Source of the DNA: CAZIKB01 sp964539665
Lineage (GTDB): Bacteria; Zhuqueibacterota; Zhuqueibacteria; Oceanimicrobiales; Oceanimicrobiaceae
Length of the DNA stretch: 5,817 bases
Direction: 5' to 3'
Assembly: GCA_964539665.1 (NCBI GenBank)
Contig: CAZIKB010000222.1
Location: 1-5,817, forward strand
Positions within the stretch are counted from its first letter, which is position 1. The number at the start of each line of letters is the position of its first letter. The position numbers were made by a program, and so were the translations under genes. The notes beneath the pieces are model-generated. The model was not told the DNA's origin and made no database searches. It saw only the letters and a program-made list of their open reading frames with translations. Shown here piece by piece: positions 1 to 5,817 of this stretch.

Positions 1-93
1 TTGTTGCTAATCAAACAATTTAGTATATGACCGAAAACTCGATTTTTAAAGTCTTCGCGAGTGCGCCTTTGGACACTACTGCCCGATTTGAAG

Positions 94-112
94 AGCCTGA
101 AGGCTTCTTTTT
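94..112 (+). terminator. Possible intrinsic terminator of an upstream plus-strand gene
   Basis: A short hairpin, AGCC (94-97), loop TGAA, GGCT (102-105), is followed by TC and a run of five T (108-112). The stem is only 4 perfect pairs plus possible wobble or bulged pairs outside it, so it is weak. The T-run lies on the plus strand, so it would end a transcript entering from the left of the window, not the minus-strand peptidase gene that ends at 168. All three plus frames hit stops within the first 30 bases, so the upstream gene would end at or before the window edge. Seen: hairpin and T-run. Inferred: function. Confidence 0.35.
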
Positions 113-167
113 AAGCGTTGAACTTTTTCCGATTGTATTTTGAATATTTGTGAATTATTCAGCTTAA

Positions 168-2306
168 TTACATCAAAATCAAAACATTCGCTTCAACGGC
201 CGCATCGAGTAATTTGACTACGTCCTCAAGATTAACTGCGCCGTAATACCAGGCGCCCGCGCTCAACGCCTCAGCCCGAACCGCTTTGTAAACGTCATAA
301 TAGCTTCGCTTACCATCCACAAAATTATAAACTTCAGCTCGCATCAGGCTGTGAATATTTGCAGGGGCGCTGACATTGTTTCGATTAGCAAAATAGTTTT
401 CAAGACTTGTGACATTGGCTGGAGTCTTATTACTGGCAGCACGTTCTGCCGGGGTTAATTTTAATGATGACGGACTTCTTCCATGCAAGCGCCGATAATA
501 GGTTTTTAAATCATCAATCAGGCCTTTTTCTTTTCTTGTCATTCTTTCTATCAGCAAGCCAACGGTTTCAACAGCGCGGCGGTTGCTTTTGGCAAAAACA
601 CTAATGGAATTCAACGCACGCTCCTCTCGGTTTATTCCCTGTTCAATGAGCATGGCTGCATCTTTCCAGGTATTCGTCGTACCATTTGTCGACACTTTCA
701 GTAACTGCATGGCTGCTTTCAAGTCATTAGCCAGCCGTTTATTGCCTTGCGAAAATGTTTCGCTGGTAATGAGCGGCACGTCATCAGCTTCTGCATAGGC
801 CAAAAAATAGGCCATCGAGCCGATGAGAAAATTGTTGCGCTGTAATTGTGTCTGGTCGATCTTGTCGAGGTCGTCATCGGACGAATGAATAAAATCGTCA
901 TCCCAGTTGATCATAGCCACCGCCGGTACCCCGATGATGCCTTCAATGAAGCACTTATGATCCGATGAATCAAAGTAAGGCACAAACACAGCGTTATATC
1001 CTGCGCGTGTTCCTCGAGTAGCATATATTGGACGTGAGTGCGGCCGTGGTAATCCACCCTGCCTGTTTGCAGCCAGAAATGAGTTGTTGGTTTGAATTAG
1101 AAACGTGCCAATGCTTTCAAAAATCGCATCTAAATAGGACGTCCGCGAATGCGGCGCAAAGATGAGATGCTGCACCCGGCTGCCGATAGCCTGGTTGGCG
1201 CCGGTCATATCCTGGTGTAAGTTCACTAAAAATTTCTTGGGTTCATCTGGATTATCCCTGAAATAGCGATATTCAGAATCGATCTCATCTGTCCACCAAA
1301 AACGGATATCTCTGAGAGGTTGTGGTATTTTTCCTTCTTTTATTAATTTGTTAAAGGTTCGGGCCAGTTCTAAAATATTGCCGCAGCCGCTGCCGTCGTC
1401 GTTTGCGGAGCCCTGCTCTTCCTGCAGATGCGCGGTGATGATGATTTGTTGGTCATGATATTTTGATCCATGGATCCAGCCTTCGACAAAGCCGGTCCGC
1501 CCTGGTTCTGAGCTGATTTCTGTATCAACTTTTGCTTTTAAAACCACGCGGCCGCCTTTCGTGCGTTTACCAGTCGCAAAAATATCCTGCATGTCTGTTG
1601 TCGCGAGAAGCTTTCGCAGCATTTCTCCTTTGCGCGGCGGTAGTATAAATGCAAATGTACCGTCTTTGCCTTCCGGTGGAGTCATGGAGATACGGCTCCA
1701 GCCTATTTGATCGGGATAATCCATCTCGGATTTTCCTTCCGATAGCGGGTAAGCTACCACGCCAACTGCGCCTTTTTTCCAAACTGCATTTTTCACGGCC
1801 TGAGATGGATTTCTATTTGTTAAGACAATTTTACCAGCTACGTCAAGGATTTCTAAGCTCTTTGTTGAAGCATCACCAATCCAAATCAGCTCTGCGGTCA
1901 CATCTGCATCATGACTGCCGTCGGCGAGATATAAGACATGGTCTCCAATATCTGCGAGTTTAACCTCGACGGGTTCGACTATCCACAATTCTGCCGATTT
2001 GGGATTATAAGATGAACCGTCTAAAGGTTGTTCAATGAATTGCACATCTTCCAGTCCGACCTCTTTTGCGGCTTTTACAACATAATCTACTGCTTTAAAA
2101 TAATCTTCCGATCCGGAATTTCGGTGCCAGTGACTCAGCCAGCGAATGTGCTCGAAGGCGCGATCCCCGGATATTTCGTTTGCCAGCATGCTGATTTCAT
2201 CATCAGATAAGAACGGAGTGGTTTGCGATAAGCCGGTTGAGAAGCTAACTATCACTATAACAAAGCAGAATGAAACCTGAATTCCGAGTGCAACTGATTT
2301 TCTCAT
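168..2306 (-). CDS. Secreted M28-family zinc aminopeptidase-like protein
   Basis: This is a complete 712-residue exported metallopeptidase-like protein. Residues 1-28 form a signal peptide: Arg-Lys, a hydrophobic stretch at about 5-21, and likely cleavage after GLS at 25-27. No lipobox Cys is seen, so the periplasm or outside is the likely location. Residues ~115-260 look like a PA-type insert. The catalytic M28 core follows at ~285-505, with candidate zinc ligands and catalytic residues His293 (TAHLQ), Asp303/304 (ANDDGSG), Glu341 (TDEIDSEY), Asp366 (HQDMTG) and His474 (FIHSSDDDLDKID). Residues ~520-712 form a helical C-terminal region ending in a small winged-helix-like segment (~655-712). 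Oddities are Gln295 where classical M28 enzymes have the Asp of HxD, and a spaced E-I-D-S-E instead of a Glu-Glu pair. The core resembles the divergent aminopeptidase-like branch whose motif is PEIxGT. The ATG start is supported by GGAGG (plus-strand 2312-2316), 5 nt upstream of the ATG. The gene is monocistronic here and divergent from the bacillithiol genes. The M28 fold is confident; the substrate is unknown. Confidence 0.9.
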   Translation of the reverse strand: MRKSVALGIQVSFCFVIVIVSFSTGLSQTTPFLSDDEISMLANEISGDRAFEHIRWLSHWHRNSGSEDYFKAVDYVVKAAKEVGLEDVQFIEQPLDGSSYNPKSAELWIVEPVEVKLADIGDHVLYLADGSHDADVTAELIWIGDASTKSLEILDVAGKIVLTNRNPSQAVKNAVWKKGAVGVVAYPLSEGKSEMDYPDQIGWSRISMTPPEGKDGTFAFILPPRKGEMLRKLLATTDMQDIFATGKRTKGGRVVLKAKVDTEISSEPGRTGFVEGWIHGSKYHDQQIIITAHLQEEQGSANDDGSGCGNILELARTFNKLIKEGKIPQPLRDIRFWWTDEIDSEYRYFRDNPDEPKKFLVNLHQDMTGANQAIGSRVQHLIFAPHSRTSYLDAIFESIGTFLIQTNNSFLAANRQGGLPRPHSRPIYATRGTRAGYNAVFVPYFDSSDHKCFIEGIIGVPAVAMINWDDDFIHSSDDDLDKIDQTQLQRNNFLIGSMAYFLAYAEADDVPLITSETFSQGNKRLANDLKAAMQLLKVSTNGTTNTWKDAAMLIEQGINREERALNSISVFAKSNRRAVETVGLLIERMTRKEKGLIDDLKTYYRRLHGRSPSSLKLTPAERAASNKTPANVTSLENYFANRNNVSAPANIHSLMRAEVYNFVDGKRSYYDVYKAVRAEALSAGAWYYGAVNLEDVVKLLDAAVEANVLILM

Positions 2307-2339
2307 TTGAGCCTCCGAAGGTAAGAATTAAATTAGCTC

Positions 2340-2368
2340 AAAATACAAATTTTGACATTGCATGTCAA
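2340..2368 (-). promoter_or_regulatory. Probable sigma70-type promoter of the M28 peptidase gene
   Basis: Read on the minus strand, a perfect -35 box TTGACA (2368-2363) is followed after exactly 17 bases by TATTTT (2345-2340), which matches 4 of 6 bases of the -10 consensus. Transcription would start near 2333, giving a leader of about 27 nt that contains the GGAGG ribosome-binding site. The -35 box lies inside the 7-3-7 dyad at 2352-2368. No experimental support is available; a Bacteroidota-type promoter would have a different -7 element. Confidence 0.45.
2352..2368. promoter_or_regulatory. Perfect 17-bp dyad, possible operator
   Basis: TTGACAT (2352-2358) and ATGTCAA (2362-2368) are perfect inverted copies around a 3-base centre TGC. 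The spacing, and the overlap with the -35 box of the peptidase promoter, fit binding of a dimeric repressor. There is no T-run, so a terminator is unlikely. Which regulator would bind is unknown. The region divides divergent genes, so it could also affect the methyltransferase-bshC unit, although that start lies about 140 bp away. Confidence 0.35.
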
Positions 2369-2451
2369 TAGATAAATTACAGGTTTGCCTCGTATCAGGG
2401 AGTTAGCCAGGTTTTTTATTTCAAACCAGAAAAAAGCATTTGATTTAACTG

Positions 2452-2481
2452 TTGAATTGTTTAAATTTGAAAAAATTTATA
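2452..2481 (+). promoter_or_regulatory. Weak candidate promoter for methyltransferase-bshC unit
   Basis: TTGAAT (2452-2457) and TTTATA (2476-2481) are separated by 18 bases in very AT-rich DNA. Transcription would start near 2488, about 18 nt before the chosen ATG at 2506. Chance matches are easy in such AT-rich DNA, so this is tentative. If it is correct, the in-frame TTG at 2452 cannot be a start codon because it would precede the transcript. Confidence 0.2.
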
Positions 2482-2505
2482 AAAAAAATCAAAAAAGTAG
2501 AATCC

Positions 2506-3240
2506 ATGTCCTGGTACAAAGACTGGTTTGGTCAAGATTATCTCAAGGTTTATCCACACCGTGATGAAGCAGAAGCTCAACAGCAAGTAGATTTTGTTGA
2601 AAGGGTTTTACCTTTCGAAAAATCTGAACGGATTTTGGATTTAGGCTGCGGAACAGGCCGTCATGCTTTGGAATTATCTCAGCGTGGTTACCGGGTGACC
2701 TGCCTTGATTTGTCTTCAGTGCTTTTAAACCTGGCTAAACAAAAAAGTGGTGAAGAAAATTGTTGTGCGCAATTTGTTAAGGCGGATATGCGCTATATTC
2801 CATTTTCACAGGTGTTTGATACCGTGTTAAGCTTTTTTACAACCTTTGGTTATTTTAAAAATGACGAAGAGAACCTGGGAACGCTAAAAAGCATGGCTGC
2901 TGTTTTAAAATCAGGGGGCTATTTCTTCCTGGATTACTTAAATAAACCTGATGTGATAAAAAATATAGTGCCTTTTGATTCTCGACGAGAAAATGGAGTC
3001 GAAGTCATTCAGGAGCGCAACTACAACAGGCAGCAGGAACGAATTGAAAAAAGAATCATTCTGAAAGAAAATGGCGAGGTACGGGAATATTTTGAATCGG
3101 TTCGACTTTATACTTTAGAAGAAATGGAAAATTTGCTGACTAAGGCTGAACTAAGGCTGGATAAAACTTTTGGAAATTTTGATAGCAGCCTGTTTACAAA
3201 TCAGAGCTCCAGGCTGATTCTATTAGGAAGAAGGATTTAA
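2506..3240 (+). CDS. Class I SAM-dependent methyltransferase, candidate N-methyl-bacillithiol synthase
   Basis: This is a 244-residue soluble Rossmann-fold methyltransferase. The SAM-binding motif I is LDLGCGTGRH (residues 44-53). The acidic end of strand 2 is Asp68 in CLDLS. A motif-II-like ADMRYIPF sits at 93-100, and FDTVLSFFTTFGYF at 104-117 covers strand 4 and the likely substrate side. LKSGGYFFLDYLN (134-146) is the strand-5 region. The C-terminal half (~155-235, including ESVRLYT and FGNFDSS) is a beta-rich substrate cap. The ATG at 2506 was chosen because MSWYKDWFG looks like a natural family N-terminus. An in-frame TTG at 2452 would add 18 Lys-rich residues from AT-rich DNA. The Shine-Dalgarno before 2506 is weak. 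bshC begins 4 bp after the stop, so the two are almost surely co-expressed. A SAM-dependent enzyme N-methylates bacillithiol in Chlorobaculum tepidum, so the same role is plausible here, but this is inferred from context. The general methyltransferase call is secure. Confidence 0.9.
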   Translation: MSWYKDWFGQDYLKVYPHRDEAEAQQQVDFVERVLPFEKSERILDLGCGTGRHALELSQRGYRVTCLDLSSVLLNLAKQKSGEENCCAQFVKADMRYIPFSQVFDTVLSFFTTFGYFKNDEENLGTLKSMAAVLKSGGYFFLDYLNKPDVIKNIVPFDSRRENGVEVIQERNYNRQQERIEKRIILKENGEVREYFESVRLYTLEEMENLLTKAELRLDKTFGNFDSSLFTNQSSRLILLGRRI

Positions 3241-3244
3241 CTGA

Positions 3245-4864
3245 ATGAAAACACCTGTTAGTCAATTGCCCGGCGCCACACCATTAATGGTAGACTACCT
3301 GGAGAACTTCAGGAAAGTAGCCGAATTTTTTAACGGCGATTATCAAGACAGCGAAATCTATCTTTCGAGGTCGGATGAAGTAAAATCAAGAGACCTGCCA
3401 CTGGGTAAATTAGCGCCAATATTGAAAGAGCAGAATCAGCGATACGGATGCGGTTTCCAGACCTTAGAGAAAATCAATTTATTACTTGAAAGGCGTGCCT
3501 GTGCAGTGGTCACTGGACAGCAGACTGGATTGTTTTCTGGTCCGCTTTATACTGTTTACAAAGCTCTGACAACGATTAAGCTCGCCGAACGTCTCAACCG
3601 TACTTGTGAAGGTTGTTACGTGCCTGTTTTCTGGATGGCATCGGACGACCACGATTTTCGGGAAGTGAATCATATTTTTGTACCTGACAAAAACAACCAA
3701 ATATGTGAAATTGCCTACAACGGTCATCCGGCCGACTCACGAATTCCGGTCTCATCGGTTGAAGTTAATTCACAAATTTCAGAAAGCCTGCAAAATCTGC
3801 ATGACGCTACGCATCCATCTGAATTTAAGGACGGGGTGTTCAGTTCATTGACTGAGGCATACCAGGCCAATTCAATATTTTCGGAGTCGTTTGGCAAATG
3901 GATGATGCAGTTACTAAAGTCTTTTGGTGTGATTATTATTGACGCCAGTGATCCGCGGATAAAATCGTTAGGCGTCGAAATTTTCAAAAAGGAGATAGCT
4001 GAAAAATCCCCCTCTTCTCAGCAAGCTTTGCACGCATCTGAAAAACTTGTCAAACACAACTACCATACCCAGGTTCAACTTCACCCGAACCTGCTGAACC
4101 TGTTTTATGCTGAAAAGGAACGGCAATCCTTGGAAATCCAGGATGGAGTTGTTCATGTTAAGGGCACAAACAAAAAATTTCAAGTAGCTGAACTGTTGAA
4201 ATTAATAGATGAAAAGCCGCACTTTTTTAGCCCAAACGTTTTGCTTCGGCCAATTTACCAGGATGCATTGCTGCCGACGATTGCGTATATCGCGGGTCCG
4301 GCCGAAATTGCCTATTATGCACAAATGAAAGGCATCTATGAAAGTTTTGGTTTGCCGATGCCAATCATTTATCCCAGAAAAAGCCTGACACTGCTGGAAC
4401 CTAAAATTGAAAAAGTGTTGGATAGCTACAATCTAAATCCCCAGAATTTTTGGGGCGACGTGGAAATGTTAATTAACGACATTGCAAAAGCACGGCTTCC
4501 TGAGAACATTGAAAACCTAATCCAAAATGCCTCTTCTGACATTACGAATAATCTGCAGACGCTTGAAGGTGTGGTTACTGGGTTTGATCCAACTTTAACC
4601 AACACGGTTGAAAACGTAAAAAGTAAAATTAATCACCAGATGGACATTTTGGAGAAAAAAATATTGCAGGCTTACAAAAAACGCAATGATGTTATTAGCC
4701 AGCAAATATATAAAGCTAAAAACAGCCTTTATCCAAATAACCATTTTCAGGAACGGGTTCTGAATGTTGTTCCGTATTTATTTAAATATGGCTTTGGATT
4801 TATCGACCAATTGTATGAAGCCATCGATATTTCGAATTTTGATCATCAGATTGTCCGGCTTTAA
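3245..4864 (+). CDS. bshC: Bacillithiol synthase BshC (putative cysteine-adding enzyme)
   Basis: BshC catalyses the last step of bacillithiol synthesis in the cytoplasm, joining L-cysteine to the amine of glucosaminyl-malate. The protein has 539 residues, matching the usual family length. Recognisable family blocks are VVTGQQTGLFSGPLYTVYKA (88-107), PVFWMASDDHDFREVNH (127-143), RPIYQDALLPTIAYIAGPAE (335-354), YPRKS (376-380) and ERVLN near the end (503-507). Residues ~385-500 are predominantly helical and match the C-terminal coiled-coil domain of BshC, while the first ~380 form the Rossmann-like core with its inserts. The ATG is preceded by AAGGA (3231-3235), 9 nt upstream and inside the end of the methyltransferase gene, which suggests translational coupling. 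No frameshift or truncation is seen. The family assignment is firm. The cysteine-adding activity is established mainly genetically in Bacillus and is carried over here by homology. Confidence 0.95.
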   Translation: MKTPVSQLPGATPLMVDYLENFRKVAEFFNGDYQDSEIYLSRSDEVKSRDLPLGKLAPILKEQNQRYGCGFQTLEKINLLLERRACAVVTGQQTGLFSGPLYTVYKALTTIKLAERLNRTCEGCYVPVFWMASDDHDFREVNHIFVPDKNNQICEIAYNGHPADSRIPVSSVEVNSQISESLQNLHDATHPSEFKDGVFSSLTEAYQANSIFSESFGKWMMQLLKSFGVIIIDASDPRIKSLGVEIFKKEIAEKSPSSQQALHASEKLVKHNYHTQVQLHPNLLNLFYAEKERQSLEIQDGVVHVKGTNKKFQVAELLKLIDEKPHFFSPNVLLRPIYQDALLPTIAYIAGPAEIAYYAQMKGIYESFGLPMPIIYPRKSLTLLEPKIEKVLDSYNLNPQNFWGDVEMLINDIAKARLPENIENLIQNASSDITNNLQTLEGVVTGFDPTLTNTVENVKSKINHQMDILEKKILQAYKKRNDVISQQIYKAKNSLYPNNHFQERVLNVVPYLFKYGFGFIDQLYEAIDISNFDHQIVRL

Positions 4865-4905
4865 ATATAGCTTTTAGTTGATTGCAAGATAAAATGTGAT
4901 TTCAG

Positions 4906-4946
4906 GACACTGAGGGTACCGAGTAGCACAAAGTATGCAGAGTATT
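4906..4946. repeat. Degenerate ~9-10-bp tandem repeat (CACTGAG-like)
   Basis: Variants of a CACAGAG-like word recur about every 9-10 bases: CACTGAG (4908-4914), CCGAG (4919-4923), CACAAAG (4927-4933) and GCAGAG (4937-4942), most followed by TA or GTA. The copies have diverged. No coding frame or clear hairpin explains them. Similar low-complexity 'cacagag' tracts are, to my recollection, common between genes in FCB-group genomes, but this was not checked. Confidence 0.45.
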
Positions 4947-4950
4947 AAAT

Positions 4951-4963
4951 ATGTCAATGACAT
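4951..4963. repeat. 13-bp perfect dyad between bshC and bshB1
   Basis: ATGTCA (4951-4956) and TGACAT (4958-4963) are inverted copies around a single base. They use the same half-site as the dyad at 2352-2368, but with the half-sites in the opposite relative order. A protein-binding site is possible. A single-base centre makes a hairpin poor, and the T4 tract that follows is too short for a good terminator. Confidence 0.25.
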
Positions 4964-4987
4964 TTTGTCGATGTTTTACCGACGGTC

Positions 4988-5022
4988 AACTGCAAACTGC
5001 AAACTGTCTACTGCCTACTGCA
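4988..5022. repeat. Five tandem heptamers, consensus WACTGYM
   Basis: Five consecutive 7-base units fill 35 bp without gaps. The first two are identical (AACTGCA). The other three keep the ACTG core at the same phase and vary only at positions 1, 6 and 7. The array ends at a T5 run (5023-5027). It is non-coding, because 7-bp units would shift frame, and lies in the 236-bp gap before bshB1. Heptanucleotide tandem repeats between genes are known in some bacteria such as cyanobacteria; the role is unknown. Confidence 0.7.
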
Positions 5023-5100
5023 TTTTTGGTTTACAAGCGTAGTCTATGATGTGTTCAATGTGTCCTTTTCTGAATTAATGATTAATGACGGAGAAAAATA

Positions 5101-5817
5101 ATGCAGCTTGACGCCCTGGCATTTGGCGCTCATCCCGATGATATTGAATTAACCTGTGCCGGCACAATTATTAAGCTGGGCGACATGGGATACAAAACCG
5201 GCGTAATTGCTTTAACCCGAGGCGAGTTGGGCACACGCGGCACGATGGAAATACGCGAAAAAGAGTTCGATGCGGCTGGCAAAATCATGGGTCTGTCAGT
5301 GCACAAAATGCTCGACATTCCAGATGGTAATGTGGCAGTCAATTTGGAGAATAAACTCAAAGTCATTCTCGAGATTCGAAAGTACAAACCCAAAATCGTG
5401 TTTGCACCCTACTGGGAAGTGCGGCATCCGGATCATGGCCATGCTTCACATTTAGTACGCGAGGCGGCGTTTTTTGCGGGATTGAAGAAACTTGAAACCG
5501 GGCAGGAGGCATTCCGTCCAAATAAGGTTGTTTTTTACGCGTGCCGGTTTGAATTCAAACCATCATTTTTAGTCGATATCTCAGAATATCATGATCGAAA
5601 AGTGCAGGCTATTCAGGCTTACAAATCCCAGGTTCATAATCCGGAAAAAAACAAATACGGTGACGAAGAAACCAACATCAGCCGGCCGGAATTTTTGGAG
5701 GCTATTGTCACTCGTTCCAAACAATATGGTTCATATATTGGCGTTAAATATGCGGAGCCGTTTTTAGTCAGAGAGCCCATGCGATTGAATGATCCGGTTG
5801 AATTCTTTGGTCCAGAG
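5101..5817 (+). CDS. bshB1: Bacillithiol biosynthesis deacetylase BshB1 (3' end cut by window)
   Basis: BshB1 is a cytoplasmic zinc-dependent deacetylase of the PIG-L/LmbE family. It removes acetyl from GlcNAc-malate to give glucosaminyl-malate, the substrate of BshC. The frame is open for 239 codons to the window edge with no stop. Since the family is usually about 230-240 residues, probably only a few residues are missing. The zinc motif AHPDDIE gives His11 and Asp14 as ligands and Asp13 as general base. RHPDHGH (108-114) gives His109 (catalytic) and His112 (third ligand), by analogy with the Bacillus enzymes. TRGELGTRGT (39-48) is the usual substrate-side loop. The start is supported by GGAG (5090-5093), 7 nt before the ATG. 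A -10-like TATGAT (5045-5050) has no good -35, so own promoter versus read-through from bshC is undecided. The related mycothiol and LmbE deacetylases share the motif, but the adjacent bshC supports BshB1. Confidence 0.93.
   Translation, partial: MQLDALAFGAHPDDIELTCAGTIIKLGDMGYKTGVIALTRGELGTRGTMEIREKEFDAAGKIMGLSVHKMLDIPDGNVAVNLENKLKVILEIRKYKPKIVFAPYWEVRHPDHGHASHLVREAAFFAGLKKLETGQEAFRPNKVVFYACRFEFKPSFLVDISEYHDRKVQAIQAYKSQVHNPEKNKYGDEETNISRPEFLEAIVTRSKQYGSYIGVKYAEPFLVREPMRLNDPVEFFGPE

Noticed and set aside
91..112. Hairpin near 100 as terminator of the minus-strand peptidase gene
   Set aside because: On the minus strand the hairpin is followed by TTCAAAT without a real T-run; the T-run is on the plus-strand side.
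1649..1963. Plus-strand open frame of 104 codons opposite the peptidase gene
   Set aside because: It lies entirely antisense to a well-supported M28 gene, has no recognisable motif, and its translation looks like shadow sequence. The frames at 583-798 and 2028-2210 were dismissed for the same reason.
2452..2505. TTG start giving an 18-residue Lys-rich N-terminal extension of the methyltransferase
   Set aside because: The extension comes from very AT-rich DNA with no ribosome-binding site, overlaps a candidate promoter, and precedes a natural-looking MSWYKDWFG start.
3482..4183. Three minus-strand open frames inside bshC
   Set aside because: They are antisense to strongly conserved bshC blocks and have no protein features of their own.
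4988..5022. Heptamer array as a CRISPR remnant
   Set aside because: Units are 7 bp and contiguous, with no spacers and no cas genes nearby.
4865..5100. A small gene or RNA gene between bshC and bshB1
   Set aside because: No open frame with a start and ribosome-binding site, no tRNA-like fold and no convincing terminator was seen; only repeats and a dyad.
5130..5455. Short open frames on both strands within bshB1
   Set aside because: They are shadows of the clear PIG-L/LmbE reading frame that starts at 5101.

Overview
The window is ordinary bacterial chromosome with four protein-coding genes: one on the minus strand and three on the plus strand. The intergenic DNA is AT-rich. The organism is probably a Gram-negative-type bacterium of the Bacteroidota/Chlorobiota/Calditrichota (FCB) neighbourhood. 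That placement is an inference from three things: a bacillithiol pathway, a secreted M28-type aminopeptidase-like protein, and short degenerate repeats between genes. No taxonomic marker is present.

Left part (1-2306): a short non-coding stretch holds a terminator-like hairpin on the plus strand. It is followed by a complete minus-strand gene for a 712-residue exported M28-family zinc peptidase-like protein. A roughly 200-bp divergent intergenic region (2307-2505) separates it from the plus-strand genes. That region holds a perfect 7-3-7 dyad which overlaps a good sigma70-like promoter for the peptidase gene.

Right part (2506-5817): a class I SAM-dependent methyltransferase gene lies 4 bp upstream of bshC (bacillithiol synthase, the cysteine-adding enzyme), so the two almost certainly form one transcription and translation unit. 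After 236 bp of non-coding DNA carrying two kinds of short degenerate tandem repeat comes bshB1 (GlcNAc-malate deacetylase), which runs off the right edge. BshB1 makes glucosaminyl-malate and BshC adds cysteine to give bacillithiol. The first enzyme, the glycosyltransferase BshA, is not in the window.

The most interesting point is the methyltransferase coupled to bshC. An N-methylated bacillithiol, made by a SAM-dependent methyltransferase, is known from green sulfur bacteria (Chlorobaculum tepidum). This gene is therefore a good candidate for the tailoring step that would make N-methyl-bacillithiol here. The context supports this but the sequence alone does not prove it. No mobile element, CRISPR array, tRNA or rRNA was found.
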